Assembly (NCBI GenBank): GCA_963576475.1
Contig: OY754974.1
Span: 6,620,974-6,684,973, forward strand
Origin: Molanna angustata
Lineage: Eukaryota > Arthropoda > Insecta > Trichoptera > Molannidae
DNA length: 64,000 nucleotides
Direction: 5' to 3'
The notes beneath the pieces were generated by a model that saw only the letters and a list, made by a program, of their open reading frames with translations, was not told the origin of the DNA and searched no databases. The position numbers were made by a program, and so were the translations under genes. Shown piece by piece: positions 22,092 through 32,078 of the stretch; the first letter of the stretch is position 1, and each line of letters starts with the position of its first letter.

Positions 22092-23291
22092 ATGGCATCA
22101 AAGAAAATAACTCTTTTAGAGTTGAAAGTGGTTGATTTAAAACATGAGTTGGAGGAGAGAGACGCTGATACATCAGGAAATAAAAATGCACTTCAACTAC
22201 GATTGAGAAAAGTGATGCAAGAAGTAGGTGAGGATCCAGACACATACTTTTTTGAAATGCCTTGCTCTAACAACGATCTTTGTAAAGTCTTAAAAGAATA
22301 TTCCAGAGACATAGAAGAGAAGTTTCAAGAACATTCCAGAGATATAAAAGGAGAAATTAAAGAAATCAAAGGAGAAGTAGCGATGCTTCAAGAGCATTCA
22401 AATAATATAGAAAAGAAATTCCAGAATTATTCTATGACCTTTGATGAGAAGATAAAAGAATTAACTAAACAAATGAAAGTTTTGGAGAATCAAGTGCTTC
22501 CTTCAATCACGCCAATGAATTCCGAGCAAAATTCAGCTGTAGATACAAATTTTAAGTGTGTAGAAGATACAAGAGTACCAACAGTGGAGTGCGTGCGAAA
22601 TGATATGCCAACCTTTGATGGAAAGTGCCCCTGGGAAGAATATTTAACATTGTTCGAGACAGTGGCCATGATAAATGGCTGGTCCATGACAAGAAAGGCC
22701 TCAGTGTTGAGTGTATCATTACGAGGTGATGCTTTAAAAGTTTTGGAGACAATTCCTCTAGCTGAGCGACGAGATTTAAAATTGTTGATTGAGAGACTTG
22801 AGATGCGATTTGGACATAAGCACATGGAACAGTTTTACAGGTCACAACTTAAGAATCGTAATCAGAAATCTAATGAAACTCTCCAGGAATTTGAGGCGGA
22901 TATAGCGCGTCTAATTAGATATGCATACCCTACGGTTCCTGATGATGTGTGTGAAAGCCTTGCAGTAGAAAAGTTCTTGGATGGATTGTGGGCAAGCGAG
23001 ACACAACAAGCTGTAAAACTAGCTAGACCACAAACTTTGAGTGACGCTTTAACCCAGGCACTCGAATTTGAATCTATAAAAAAATCTTTACGAGGTCATG
23101 CTCAAGCCCGCGTTGTTGAGGTCGTTGAAGAGAATCAAAAACTTATCGAATGCATTGTCGAAAAGGTGATGAAGGCATTGCAAGGAAGAAAAAGACAGTT
23201 TCGCTGCTGGGGTTGTGGACGAGCTGGACATCTACGTAATCGGTGTCCAAATGAAGCAACAACGCAACAGCAACAGCCACAGGAAATCTAA
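22092..23291 (+). CDS. gag: Gag polyprotein with SAP-like motif and zinc knuckle
   Basis: A 399-residue intact frame, 97 bases after the LTR. Residues about 5-42 (LLELKVVDLKHELEERDADT, then an NALQLRLRKV helix) look like a SAP motif, a two-helix DNA-binding module. Residues about 65-135 are heptad-like and charged with three EHS/NYS-type short repeats, a probable coiled coil. The middle part (FDGKCPWEEYLTLFE through QEFEADIARLIRYAYP) is the retrotransposon capsid pattern. Near residue 376 is a CX2CX4HX4C knuckle (CWGCGRAGHLRNRC) that would bind genomic RNA. It ends in TAA at 23289 and pol continues in the -1 frame. Gag would form the particle that packages the element RNA. No lesion seen. Confidence 0.93.
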   Translation: MASKKITLLELKVVDLKHELEERDADTSGNKNALQLRLRKVMQEVGEDPDTYFFEMPCSNNDLCKVLKEYSRDIEEKFQEHSRDIKGEIKEIKGEVAMLQEHSNNIEKKFQNYSMTFDEKIKELTKQMKVLENQVLPSITPMNSEQNSAVDTNFKCVEDTRVPTVECVRNDMPTFDGKCPWEEYLTLFETVAMINGWSMTRKASVLSVSLRGDALKVLETIPLAERRDLKLLIERLEMRFGHKHMEQFYRSQLKNRNQKSNETLQEFEADIARLIRYAYPTVPDDVCESLAVEKFLDGLWASETQQAVKLARPQTLSDALTQALEFESIKKSLRGHAQARVVEVVEENQKLIECIVEKVMKALQGRKRQFRCWGCGRAGHLRNRCPNEATTQQQQPQEI

Positions 23292-23386
23292 AAAGGGTTG
23301 ATGGGAAGGGGCAACTGTTAACCTACATTACCAATGCCTCAAAGAGATCTGCAGTTGTTGCATCATTCAGTGGTCGAGATACCAGT

Positions 23387-25204
23387 ATGTTTATAAATGG
23401 CAAAGTAAATGGAAAGAATTTGAAACTTTTGCTGGATACTGGAGCAACGATGACAATCATGAGACCAGATTTGCTTTATAACAAAAAGTGTATTACACCA
23501 ACTAAATGGACATTACGAACAGCTACTGGGGAGTCGGCATCTATATGTGGTGAGATATATGCCAACTTTCAAATTGGTAGTTCTATCTTCGATCATCAGG
23601 TGCTAGTGGCGAATATAGAGGAGGAAGTTATTCTCGGAATGGACATAATGGCGAAATATGGATTCCAGTTGGATCTAAAGAGGCGATCTTTGAAAATTGG
23701 AGATGAAGATGTTCTCGTACAAGAGCGTGAGGAATTTTCTACACGTGTTCTTGCAGCGGATGTTGTAACTATTCCAAAACAAAGTGAGATGTTAGTACGA
23801 GTCAATTTAGACTGTGTTATCCCGAATGGACATGTTTTGGTTGTGGAGTCCAACGCCAACAATGAAGCAGGAAAAGGAGTATTAATTGCAAGAGCACTGA
23901 TTCAAAACCAAAAGGAAATTTTAGTCAGATTAATGAACATAAATGAATATCCAGTAACTGTCAAAAAAGGAGCTTATTTAAGTGTGTGTTCATCAGTTTC
24001 ATCAGTAACACAAAACGCCTGCATCGCACAAGTTTCTTCAGAGGATGTACCAAAACATCTTGAAGACTTTGTAAAAGATGCTTGTAAGGAACTTACCAAA
24101 GAACAAAGCAAACAAATTAGATACCTCATTGCTCATTATCAAGATGTTTTTGAGAATGCGAGTCTTTCTAAAGGAAGAACCAATGTTGTTCAACATCAAA
24201 TAGATACGGGTGACGCAAGGCCTATCCGCCAATTACCTAGAAGGCTACCATTAGCAAAGCGGGCGGAAGCAGATCAAATTATTCAAGACATGGAAAGGGA
24301 TAGCGTTATTGAACCATCAAGCAGCCCATGGTGTTCACCAGTAGTGTTAGTTAAAAAAAAAGATGGCTCAACTCGGTTCTGTGTGGACTTTCGCTTATTG
24401 AATAATGTAACTAAGAAGGATAGTTATCCACTGCCTCGAATCGATGACACCCTAGATACATTGGCTGGTTGTAAGATCTTCTCAACTTTGGATCTAAAGA
24501 GTGGTTATTGGCAGGTTGGATTGGAACCCAAGGATAGAGAAAAAACGGCGTTTTCTGTTGGAAGTGGATTGTGGCAGTTCAAAGTGATGCCATTTGGACT
24601 TTGCAATGCACCTGCTACGTTTGAACGACTAATGGAAAGTGTGCTAAGAGGATTATCGTGGGAGACCTGTTTGGTATACTTAGATGGCATCATCGTACTT
24701 GGGAAGCGTTTCGAAGAACATTTAGGAAATTTGGAACAGGTATTTTCACGATTGAGGTCGGCCAACCTTAAACTCAATTGCAAGAAATGTATATTGTTCC
24801 GAAAGCAAGTCAACTATCTAGGTCATGTTGTCTCTGAGGAGGGAGTAGCAGTAGTTCCTGAGAAGATTAAAGCTGTTCGAGATTGGCCAGTACTTAAAGA
24901 CAAACATGAAGTAAGAAGCTTTTTGGGTCTGAGTACCTACTATCGACGATTTGTTCCAGGCTTTGCTGACATCGCAAAGCCGCTGACAAAACTCACGGAG
25001 GAAAGCAGTGAATTCATATGGGATTTCAAGTGCCAACATGCATTTGAAGAATTAAAACAGGTTCTAATTAATTCTCCGGTTTTGAGTTATCCTCGAGCTG
25101 AAGGAATGTTTATTCTGGATACAGATGCAAGTAACGTTGGTATCGGAAATGTGCTCTCCCAAGTACAAGATGGGGCAGAACGCGTGATTGCTTACTTCAG
25201 TTAA
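23387..25204 (+). pseudogene. pol: Pol part 1: protease, reverse transcriptase, start of RNase H (broken copy)
   Basis: 605 codons counted from the first ATG. The frame is actually open from 23255 and overlaps gag by 37 bases in the -1 frame, so translation should come by frameshifting; no canonical slippery heptamer is visible. Domains: aspartic protease with LLLDTGAT at residues 14-21 and the later VILGMDI block; RT at about 270-470 with FCVDFRLLN, STLDLKSGYW (catalytic Asp 369), MPFGLCNAPATF and the active-site box YLDG at 431-434. The family box is YxDD, so the second metal-binding Asp is Gly here (GGC, 24686-24688), which should abolish polymerase activity. RNase H starts at FILDTDAS (about 577). 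A TAA at 25202-25204 stops the frame inside RNase H; the next 741 codons follow in the same frame. Confidence 0.92.
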
Positions 25205-25207
25205 GTA

Positions 25208-27433
25208 TTGTCGAAACCAGAACGCAATTACTGTGTAACACGAAGAGAATTGCTTGCTGTTATCAAGTCAGTAGAGCACTTTCGCAAGTATTTATATGGA
25301 CGGAAATTTCTTTTAAGGACAGATCACTCGGCACTTGTGTGGCTTTTGCGATTCAAGAATCCTGAAGGTCAAGTGGCAAGATGGATAGAGAGATTGCAAG
25401 AATATGACTATGATTCTGAACATCGAGCCGGACTTCATCATAGAAATGCCGATGCACTGTCAAGGCGACCATGTCCAGAGGATTGCCAGCACTGTAATAA
25501 GGCTGAGGAAAAGTTTTTTATAGCTTGTAGAACCACAGTCGTTGACAATTTTTGGCAAGATGATGAAATACGAGCAGACCAATTGGAAGACCCAGATCTC
25601 AGGTTTGTAATGCAGTGGAAGGAAAATGATCAAAGACCTTTATGGGAAGAAATAGCTTCACTATCTCCAAATATTAAGTCATACTGGGCTCAGTGGCAAT
25701 CCATTGTCGTGGAAAATGGGTTGTTAAAGCGTGTATTGGAGAATGAAGATGGAACACAGCAGAGACAACAACTATTGATTCCAAGGAAGAGAATTCCTGA
25801 AGTTCTTAAACTGCTTCACAATGATGTGTCTGGGGGACACTTGGGAGTTAAAAAAACCACAGAAAAAATTCGTCAACGTTTTTATTGGGTCAATTACAAT
25901 GGAGATGTAAAAGATTGGTGTAGAAGATGTGTAACTTGTGCCACTTCAAACGGACCTCAGAAACGAAGGCGTGCGCCAATGAGGCAGTATAATGTTGGTA
26001 GCCCATTTGAAAGGATAGCCATTGACATAGCGGGGCCGTTTCCCACAACGGAAAGAGGGAATAAATATATTCTGGTAGCAATGGACTATTTTAGTAAATG
26101 GACAGAAGCCTATGCACTACCGAATCAAGAAGCTACCACTGTTGCTGAAGTCTTGGTAAGGGAACTGATAAGTCGTTTTGGAGTACCATTGGAGTTACAC
26201 TCGGACCAGGGAAGAAACTTTGAATCAGCCGTATTCCAGGGAATTTGTGATGCATTAGGAATTCGAAAGACGAGAACAACTGCTTTGCATCCACAGTCGG
26301 ATGGAATGGTGGAGCGAATGAATCGAACAATTGGAAGATTTTTGTCAAAAGCAGTGTCCGATCACCAGAAGGATTGGGACGAATACATCCACTTGTTCTT
26401 ATTAGCTTATCGAGCGGCAATTCATGAGACAACAGGGCAAACACCGGCAAGTGTGATTTTTGGCCGTGAGTTACGGTTACCTTGCGACCTGCAGTATGGA
26501 TCTAAGCCTGGAGAAGATCTAGTTGGAGAAGATTATGTGTCAGATCTTCGGAGGAAAATGAATGCTATACATGACCGTGTACGGTCCAATATTCAAGTAG
26601 CTAGTGACAAGATGAAGGAGCGATACGACATTAAAGCTGTGGAAGGTGGTTATCAGGCTGGAGACTTGGTTTGGTTATTTAATCCACAACGACGACGAGG
26701 CTACTCACCAAAGCTTCAGAAATCCTGGGAAGGACCGTATGAAGTGATCAAAAGGATAAATGATGTGGTTTATCGTATACGAAGAAAACCAAATGGAAAG
26801 CCAAGAGTGGTACATTTCAATCGCCTGGCTCCCTTTTTAGGTGATAACAAGGATGAGGAAAAAAATCCAGTTGCTCAAGTTTGCAATGTCCAAAGTGAAG
26901 AAAAGACCTTCGAGGAATTCATGATGACTCCTTATCGACGCACTCGCCATGGTGTGACTGTGGAAATTGAGCAAGACCTCTTCGATATCCCAGAAGATAA
27001 TGTTTTAGCTTACTGTGTGGCTCAAGACATGAAGATGACTAGTGGTATAGCCAAAGTTATCATGAGAAAGTATGGGATGTTATATGAGCTAAAAGCCAAG
27101 AATCTGAAGATTGGAGAAGCGGTCCATTCACAGCATGGAAAACAGCATTTATTCTACATGACGAATAAGGAAACGTCTGAGGAACGAGCAGAGTATGCTC
27201 AGATGTGGAACTGTCTACGAAGTATGCGGGATCAAATGTTACAGTTGAATCTTATGAAGCTCGGCATTCCAAAGATCAGTGATGGTATGGATTGGAAAGT
27301 GGTTCGGAATATGATAGAAGAGATTTTTCATAATACTGGAATTAATGTTCTAGTTTGCTGCTATAATCCAAGATACAGTAAAAATATGAAAAAAAAGTGT
27401 ACCATGTTACTTTTTCAAAGCATCTCACTGTAG
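25208..27433 (+). CDS. pol: Pol part 2: RNase H end, integrase, GPY/F module and TARG1-like macrodomain
   Basis: 741 codons, in frame with part 1 after one stop. Residues are counted from Met at 25208. RNase H remainder: Glu14 (RREL), Asp39 (RTDHSAL), Asp82 (NADALSR). Integrase: HHCC zinc domain His204, His211, Cys241, Cys244; catalytic Asp273 (IDIAGP), Asp333 (HSDQG), Glu369 (MVERMNR), a perfect D,D-35-E spacing. GPY/F module at 503-543 (SWEGPYEV...VVHFNRLAPF). About 582-720 is an extra domain not usual in gypsy Pol, described separately as a macrodomain. It ends in TAG at 27431-27433, about 60 bp before the polypurine tract. In this copy the part is reachable only by reading through the upstream stop. 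Domain content is otherwise intact. Confidence 0.9.
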   Translation: MSKPERNYCVTRRELLAVIKSVEHFRKYLYGRKFLLRTDHSALVWLLRFKNPEGQVARWIERLQEYDYDSEHRAGLHHRNADALSRRPCPEDCQHCNKAEEKFFIACRTTVVDNFWQDDEIRADQLEDPDLRFVMQWKENDQRPLWEEIASLSPNIKSYWAQWQSIVVENGLLKRVLENEDGTQQRQQLLIPRKRIPEVLKLLHNDVSGGHLGVKKTTEKIRQRFYWVNYNGDVKDWCRRCVTCATSNGPQKRRRAPMRQYNVGSPFERIAIDIAGPFPTTERGNKYILVAMDYFSKWTEAYALPNQEATTVAEVLVRELISRFGVPLELHSDQGRNFESAVFQGICDALGIRKTRTTALHPQSDGMVERMNRTIGRFLSKAVSDHQKDWDEYIHLFLLAYRAAIHETTGQTPASVIFGRELRLPCDLQYGSKPGEDLVGEDYVSDLRRKMNAIHDRVRSNIQVASDKMKERYDIKAVEGGYQAGDLVWLFNPQRRRGYSPKLQKSWEGPYEVIKRINDVVYRIRRKPNGKPRVVHFNRLAPFLGDNKDEEKNPVAQVCNVQSEEKTFEEFMMTPYRRTRHGVTVEIEQDLFDIPEDNVLAYCVAQDMKMTSGIAKVIMRKYGMLYELKAKNLKIGEAVHSQHGKQHLFYMTNKETSEERAEYAQMWNCLRSMRDQMLQLNLMKLGIPKISDGMDWKVVRNMIEEIFHNTGINVLVCCYNPRYSKNMKKKCTMLLFQSISL
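26951..27367 (+). other. Macrodomain (TARG1/OARD1-like ADP-ribosyl hydrolase) fused to integrase
   Basis: Residues 582-720 of Pol part 2. It opens with a strand-helix stretch VEIEQDLFDIPEDNVLAYCV, where TARG1-type proteins have a 'GDLF..P...SLAHC(I/V)' core. Then comes AQDMKMTSGIAKVI..KYG, matching the 'S.D..MGAGIA..F..KFG' ADP-ribose-binding loop, and FYMTNKETSEE, with Lys654 where TARG1 has its catalytic Lys84. The final KISDGMDWKVVRNMIEEIF has Asp695 where TARG1 has Asp125. The Lys-to-Asp distance is 41 residues in both. The overall length, about 140, fits the family. TARG1 enzymes remove ADP-ribose from Asp/Glu side chains and DNA; activity here is inferred. One change to watch is the GA(G) of the loop, which is SG here. 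Confidence 0.82.
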
Positions 27434-27492
27434 AGAAGGTTCAAAATGCCGATTTATTCATCTAGAGAATTCTGTTCGGGACGAACTGAACT

Positions 27493-27505
27493 AAGAGGGA
27501 GACAG
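27493..27505 (+). promoter_or_regulatory. Polypurine tract
   Basis: AAGAGGGAGACAG immediately before the 3' LTR is purine-rich (12 of 13), in the expected place for plus-strand priming. Confidence 0.75.
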
Positions 27506-27720
27506 TGTTATGAAATTAAGTACTATTTCTATTTAAATTGAAAATTTAAATAGAAATATTTTGAAAATAAGAACCCAAGAAAAATGAAAATAAAAGATTG
27601 AGCAGTGAGTTGAAAAAACTAGAAAAACCTTGTAAAAATATAAATTGTAGAAATATAAATTGTAAAAAATAAATAAGACTTTGAACCATAATAAAATAAA
27701 TAAATATAAATTTCGGTACA
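27506..27720 (+). repeat. 3' LTR
   Basis: 215 bp, same sequence as 21781-21995 as far as I can read. It would supply the RNA 3' end. Followed by ATATAT, the putative target duplication. Confidence 0.93.
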
Positions 27721-27726
27721 ATATAT

Positions 27727-28155
27727 AAATCCAAAAACAACATTATAAACTCTTTAGTAAAACAAACGAAGGCCCATTCTTGTTTGAAATACGTTACCGG
27801 GATTATTTTTTGTGTATAAGTATTCCAAGATCGACATCTTGTGTTTTGACAAGAGGGCCATTAATTTAACCACGGTGCCCGGGGGCATTTTGGCAGAGTA
27901 TGTAAATTACTTAGTCTTACGAATCCAACCTAATCAATAATGTATTGAACGAATCACTGCTCAAACTTAAACATTCGATATTTTGTCGTATATAGGTGGA
28001 TTACCACAATTAACTACTAAAATAAAAACATATATTTTGAAATAAGTTTTAGTATTTGTTGACTATTTCTTAAGTGAATTTCGAATAAATATCAATTAGA
28101 ATAATAATCAAAAGCAGGTGTTAATATCGATGAGAAAAAAGAATTAATTAATTGT
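27727..28155. other. Intergenic DNA
   Basis: No supported feature. Confidence 0.4.
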
Positions 28156-28159
28156 AAAT

Positions 28160-28560
28160 AATTAATAAAAAAAAAAAATAATTATATTGTAAAAAATAAA
28201 TAAATGCATTAATAAATAAAAATAAATAATATATAAATAAAAAAGAAAAAAAAAAAAAAAACAAATAAATAAACAAACAAATAAATCAATAAATAAATAA
28301 ATGAATAAGTAAATAAATAAATAAATTAAATTATTAATAAATAAACAAATAAATAAATTAATGAATGAATTAATGAATGAACGCATGAATGAATGAATGA
28401 ATGAATGAATGAATGAATGAATGAATGAATGAATGAATGAATGAATGAATGAATGAATGAATGAATGAATGAATGAATGAATGAATGAATGAATGAATGA
28501 ATGAATGAATGAATGAGTAAATAAATAAGTAAGTAAATAACAAAAATATAATAAACAGTA
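28160..28560. repeat. A-rich tract with a long (GAAT)n microsatellite
   Basis: An (AAAT)-like region precedes a nearly perfect (GAAT)n run at 28385-28516, about 33 units, followed by more AAAT-like DNA. Frames crossing it are spurious. Confidence 0.95.
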
Positions 28561-28837
28561 AAATTAAAAAAAAAACACCTAAATAAATAAAATTTTAGAA
28601 TTATCAATAATTAGTCATTTTGTTAAACAAAAAATCTTAAAAATTTGCGGTTCTTCCAAAAGTAATCGAAAAATTTTTATTTACGTTTTTTCTTAATTTC
28701 CATTTTACAAAAGAATGAGTTGTTAATGTCAGGTTTTTCTCATGACTGTTCGTTCAAGTATTATAATACATTTTTCTTTTAGTAAAACTTTTGCTTATTG
28801 AAAACTTTTACTGAACACTGAGTTACTTGAACATTAA
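28561..28837. other. AT-rich intergenic DNA
   Basis: No supported feature. Confidence 0.4.
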
Positions 28838-28975
28838 CAGTGATATTTATTAAAAAAAACTTGGTTCAATAATTGAACCCGGTTCAAAGTGTTATTCTGA
28901 AATTCAAATATTCTTATATGAAATAAAACTTTGAATCGGGTTCAATTGAACCAAGTTTTTTTATAAATAACACTG
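28838..28975. mobile_element. Foldback MITE
   Basis: Two inverted arms of about 50 bp (28838-28890 and 28928-28975) with a 37-bp spacer. The arms contain AACTTGGTTCAAT.ATTGAAC, CCGGTTCAAAGT and its inverse, with a few mismatches. No coding capacity. Target duplication not resolved. Confidence 0.7.
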
Positions 28976-30974
28976 TAGCTGTTTTAAATATAGATAGGAC
29001 CGGTATTTGAGTCGGCCCTCGAGAGTTTAACTCCAAGTTTAACAAAAATATTGCGTCTTTCAGTACCTAATATTCCCTTGAATACGTCACTAAACGACAA
29101 ATATTTAACTCAACGTTTCTGCCGGATCGCGTATGTTAATCTTGAATTAAATATTGTTTTTAATTGTTTTAAGTCTTTTATCGCCAGGCGGCGCACTAAT
29201 CGACGTACACTTTATGTTTTATTTCATTATACTACAAAATAACTATGCAAAATATTAATAAAAATCATGATTTATTTTTGTTGGTAACAAAAGACTTAAT
29301 ATGAAAGTGGTTCACGTATTTAATATTTATTTTCTTTTTTCTTACATAAATGATAATTTATTGCCTAACAACAAAGGAAACAGACTGTCAGTCATATTGA
29401 AACGTCAGGTACGCATTTAAAACTTTATTTTTGCGATGTTTTTTCATCCCACTTTCTAAAATAATCCATCCTGTTTCTATATAGTACGTATGTATTGTTA
29501 GATGTTCTACATTAGGTATTATTTTAAATATTCATACTTTTTGTCACTACAATGATTAATTTTAATTAAAAAAAACATTGATGAGTATAAAAATTGAAAA
29601 CGTAGCATGTTGTGTAATAAAACAAATAAAATAATGTGCTGTTATAATAATAAAATAATACTTATTCACAGCTTCGCGCCGCGTATAATTTAAGGTTATT
29701 GACAATTTGACAGATGCGTTATAGACAATAACCACAGAAAACGTAAAATATGTATATAGTTGATGATTAAGAAACTGACGTTTCATTTTGCACTGTAATA
29801 CGCATATAAAATTTAATCTCCCCTTAACGTTTAACTTAGATTGCTAAATCCAATGATTTCAGGGCCAAGTCAAATACCGGGCCATAGCTATCAAAAGTTA
29901 TATTTATCAATAGAGACAAACAAATATGAATTTATTATGTCTTTTAAAATCATAGGATCGTACAGGACCGAATTGTAAACAAGAAGTATGCTTTTCATCT
30001 TTCAATGAATTTCCTTATCCAAGGGGATATAGTGGGAAGCTATGAATTTATTATTTTATGGTACATAATTTATATCATGCTGAGATTGTATTCTAAAAGT
30101 TTCAATGTATCTGTGTGTGTTGTTTACTATGTGCTACGTACGGCTTGTTTATTCTACTTTATTGATTAAAGACTAATAAAGTACACATTCGAAACTTTAT
30201 TTTTAAGTAATTTAATCTATATTTTTAAGTAATTTTATATAAGTGATAATGGATTCCATCAAGAATTATCAGTCAAAAAATTTGAAATATTAATACGGTT
30301 TTCTATTGTTTATTAATTTTGAAGGAAATAATATATTCTGAAATCCAACATTAAGATCAGGCGAGTCGTGATAATTTATTATATAGTGAATCCAAAACGA
30401 AACCGCAAAAAAATATCTGTACTTCGTTTACGTCCATGCTACATTCCATAGGTACATACTCCTCTGTAAATCCAAACTCTGATGATCTTGAATTGAAAAA
30501 TTTCTTTAATGCAGTGGAGTGTTTTTGCTTACCACAACCCAATCGTTAAACAAAAAAATTACATTTCACCCATGAAATCAGATATGAAATTGCCAAAATT
30601 TTTTTAGACATGATGTATCTATAGCTCACATTTAAATTATGAAAATGATCGATTTGTTAATTTCTCTCGCCATATTTGGAGTAAAGCCTTGTATAGACAA
30701 TTTATCGATTGCCTTACACCTCCATCAGAACTATCTAGATGCTTTACTTGTGTTAGGTCACTATGCTCCACTAACTTAAGCAATTATTGTTTCAAAGTTT
30801 GCCCCAGTTTTGGCACCTTGATCATAATCTCAGACTGGTACTTACCTACTCAGAGCTGGTATATCACATTATGAGTCTCATTTTGGTAGGATCTGTTACT
30901 GATCATGTATGAGCATAAGAAGATACAGTGTGATTAGAAAAAAAATGTTCTCCGGTTATTCGGTCTTTTTTTTA
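28976..30974. other. Intergenic DNA
   Basis: No supported feature. Frames at 29051-29242, 30357-30542 and 30689-30874 have no recognisable domain. Confidence 0.4.
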
Positions 30975-31160
30975 TATTGGTGGAGTTTTTAGCTAAAATA
31001 CGTGTAAAAATAGCGCGGACGTGGCAGAAGGCTGACGTTCTGGCTGCATAACATCATGGAAGAGTATTTTTGCATGGCACAGGACTGGGAGGGCTTCACT
31101 CAAGAGACGTCGAAGAGAGCTAATGTCGGCGATATCTGATCTGTTAAGTGCATAAGAAGA
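30975..31160 (+). pseudogene. LINE RT tail remnant
   Basis: Forward translation near 31010-31130 has GRRLTFWLHNIMEEYF, then AQDWEGF and KRANVGDI. 'R.SWL.NI..W' and a terminal 'IANI'-like block are typical of LINE RT ends. It is short and interrupted. Confidence 0.45.
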
Positions 31161-31926
31161 AGATAGAAAACAAAGGTCTAACTTAACGCTGAATGAAAAA
31201 CAATTGTAAATGAATAGGTACTAATGGATTATTCTTGTCTAACTTAGTTTCATTTAGACCTTCCTAATGCCGAGATACCTCAGCAAAAATATTCGGTTGT
31301 AATAAATGGAAACTGTGGAATACTGTATTCGATTTTATTTCTTAATTTTAAAATGGATTTCCAGGCTATAAAAAGATCAATTTTAGTATTATAAAACTGA
31401 ATATGTACAAATCGATGGCTCCTGAGATGGATCACTCATTATCGACATCTGTTGGTGAACAGGGGGCCCCATGGATGTCGATGTCCTGAGCTCTCTTAAG
31501 CGACGGAGAAGAGGTGCCTACATCCGGTTCCAAAGCATATTAATATTTACATAAGGTAGATATTAGAATACCTAGTTTTGAAGTTGTGAACTCCCTGTAG
31601 GAAATACATACATAGGTAGGTAGGTAATGTTGAATGTGAAGCAATTAGCATATTAGCAACACGGTATTTCGAAACGAAGCGATGTAATGGTCAAGAAAAA
31701 TTATAATATTCTCTTACTCAATATTCTGCTCTGTGTGCATTCATTAGTGATGCTGACTTTAAGGAGATTTGAATGTCACAGATTCTCAATATGTTTTTAA
31801 CAAATTACAAAGGTAGAAAAGTTATTTTTTTTAGCGTGAAATTTTGTCGTTTTTACTAGCGTTGTATCATTTATTTGACTATGTAATATTTTAGTGAGAA
31901 TTACATAATAGAATAAAAAAAATATA
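31161..31926. other. Intergenic DNA with one repeat B terminus
   Basis: Near 31258-31305 there is a block AATGCCGAGATACCTCAGCA, AAAATATTCGGTTGTAATAA, resembling the terminal block of repeat B copies at 32014 and 41352. Otherwise nothing supported. Confidence 0.4.
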
Positions 31927-32078
31927 TATTTTTTTTTTCACAACGATTGATTAACGATGAACGAACGATTTCTCCGAGGTGACTCGGCATAGTTAAAGTA
32001 ATATTATTATGAAACTGAGAATGCCGAGTCACCTCGGCGAAAACGTTCGTTCAAAGTAAATCGAATCTTGTGAAAAAT
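31927..32078. repeat. Inverted-repeat hairpin at the start of repeat B
   Basis: Arms 31927-31990 and 32021-32078 around a 30-bp loop. The core CCGAGGTGACTCGGCAT pairs perfectly with ATGCCGAGTCACCTCGG; outer parts are imperfect (TTCGTTC, TTTCACAA). Confidence 0.7.

Larger units (their letters stand above)
21781..27720 (+). mobile_element. Ty3/gypsy LTR retrotransposon, nearly complete, with a macrodomain in Pol
   Basis: The element is 5940 bp with two 215-bp LTRs (21781-21995 and 27506-27720) that begin TGTTATG and end GGTACA. Reading them side by side I saw no difference, which implies a recent insertion. A primer binding site and a polypurine tract abut the LTRs, and ATATAT flanks both ends (21775-21780, 27721-27726), a 4-6 bp target duplication that is ambiguous because the sequence is simple. 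Coding order is gag (SAP, coiled coil, zinc knuckle), then in the -1 frame PR-RT-RNase H-IN-GPY/F-macrodomain. No envelope frame exists. Two lesions disable this copy: a stop at 25202-25204 and a Gly in the RT active-site box (24686-24688). Confidence 0.95.

Noticed and set aside
27434..27505. Possible envelope gene after pol
   Set aside because: Only about 70 bases separate the Pol stop from the 3' LTR, so there is no room for one.
28162..28607. Minus-strand frame with FIHS repeats
   Set aside because: Product of the (GAAT)n microsatellite and A-rich flanks.
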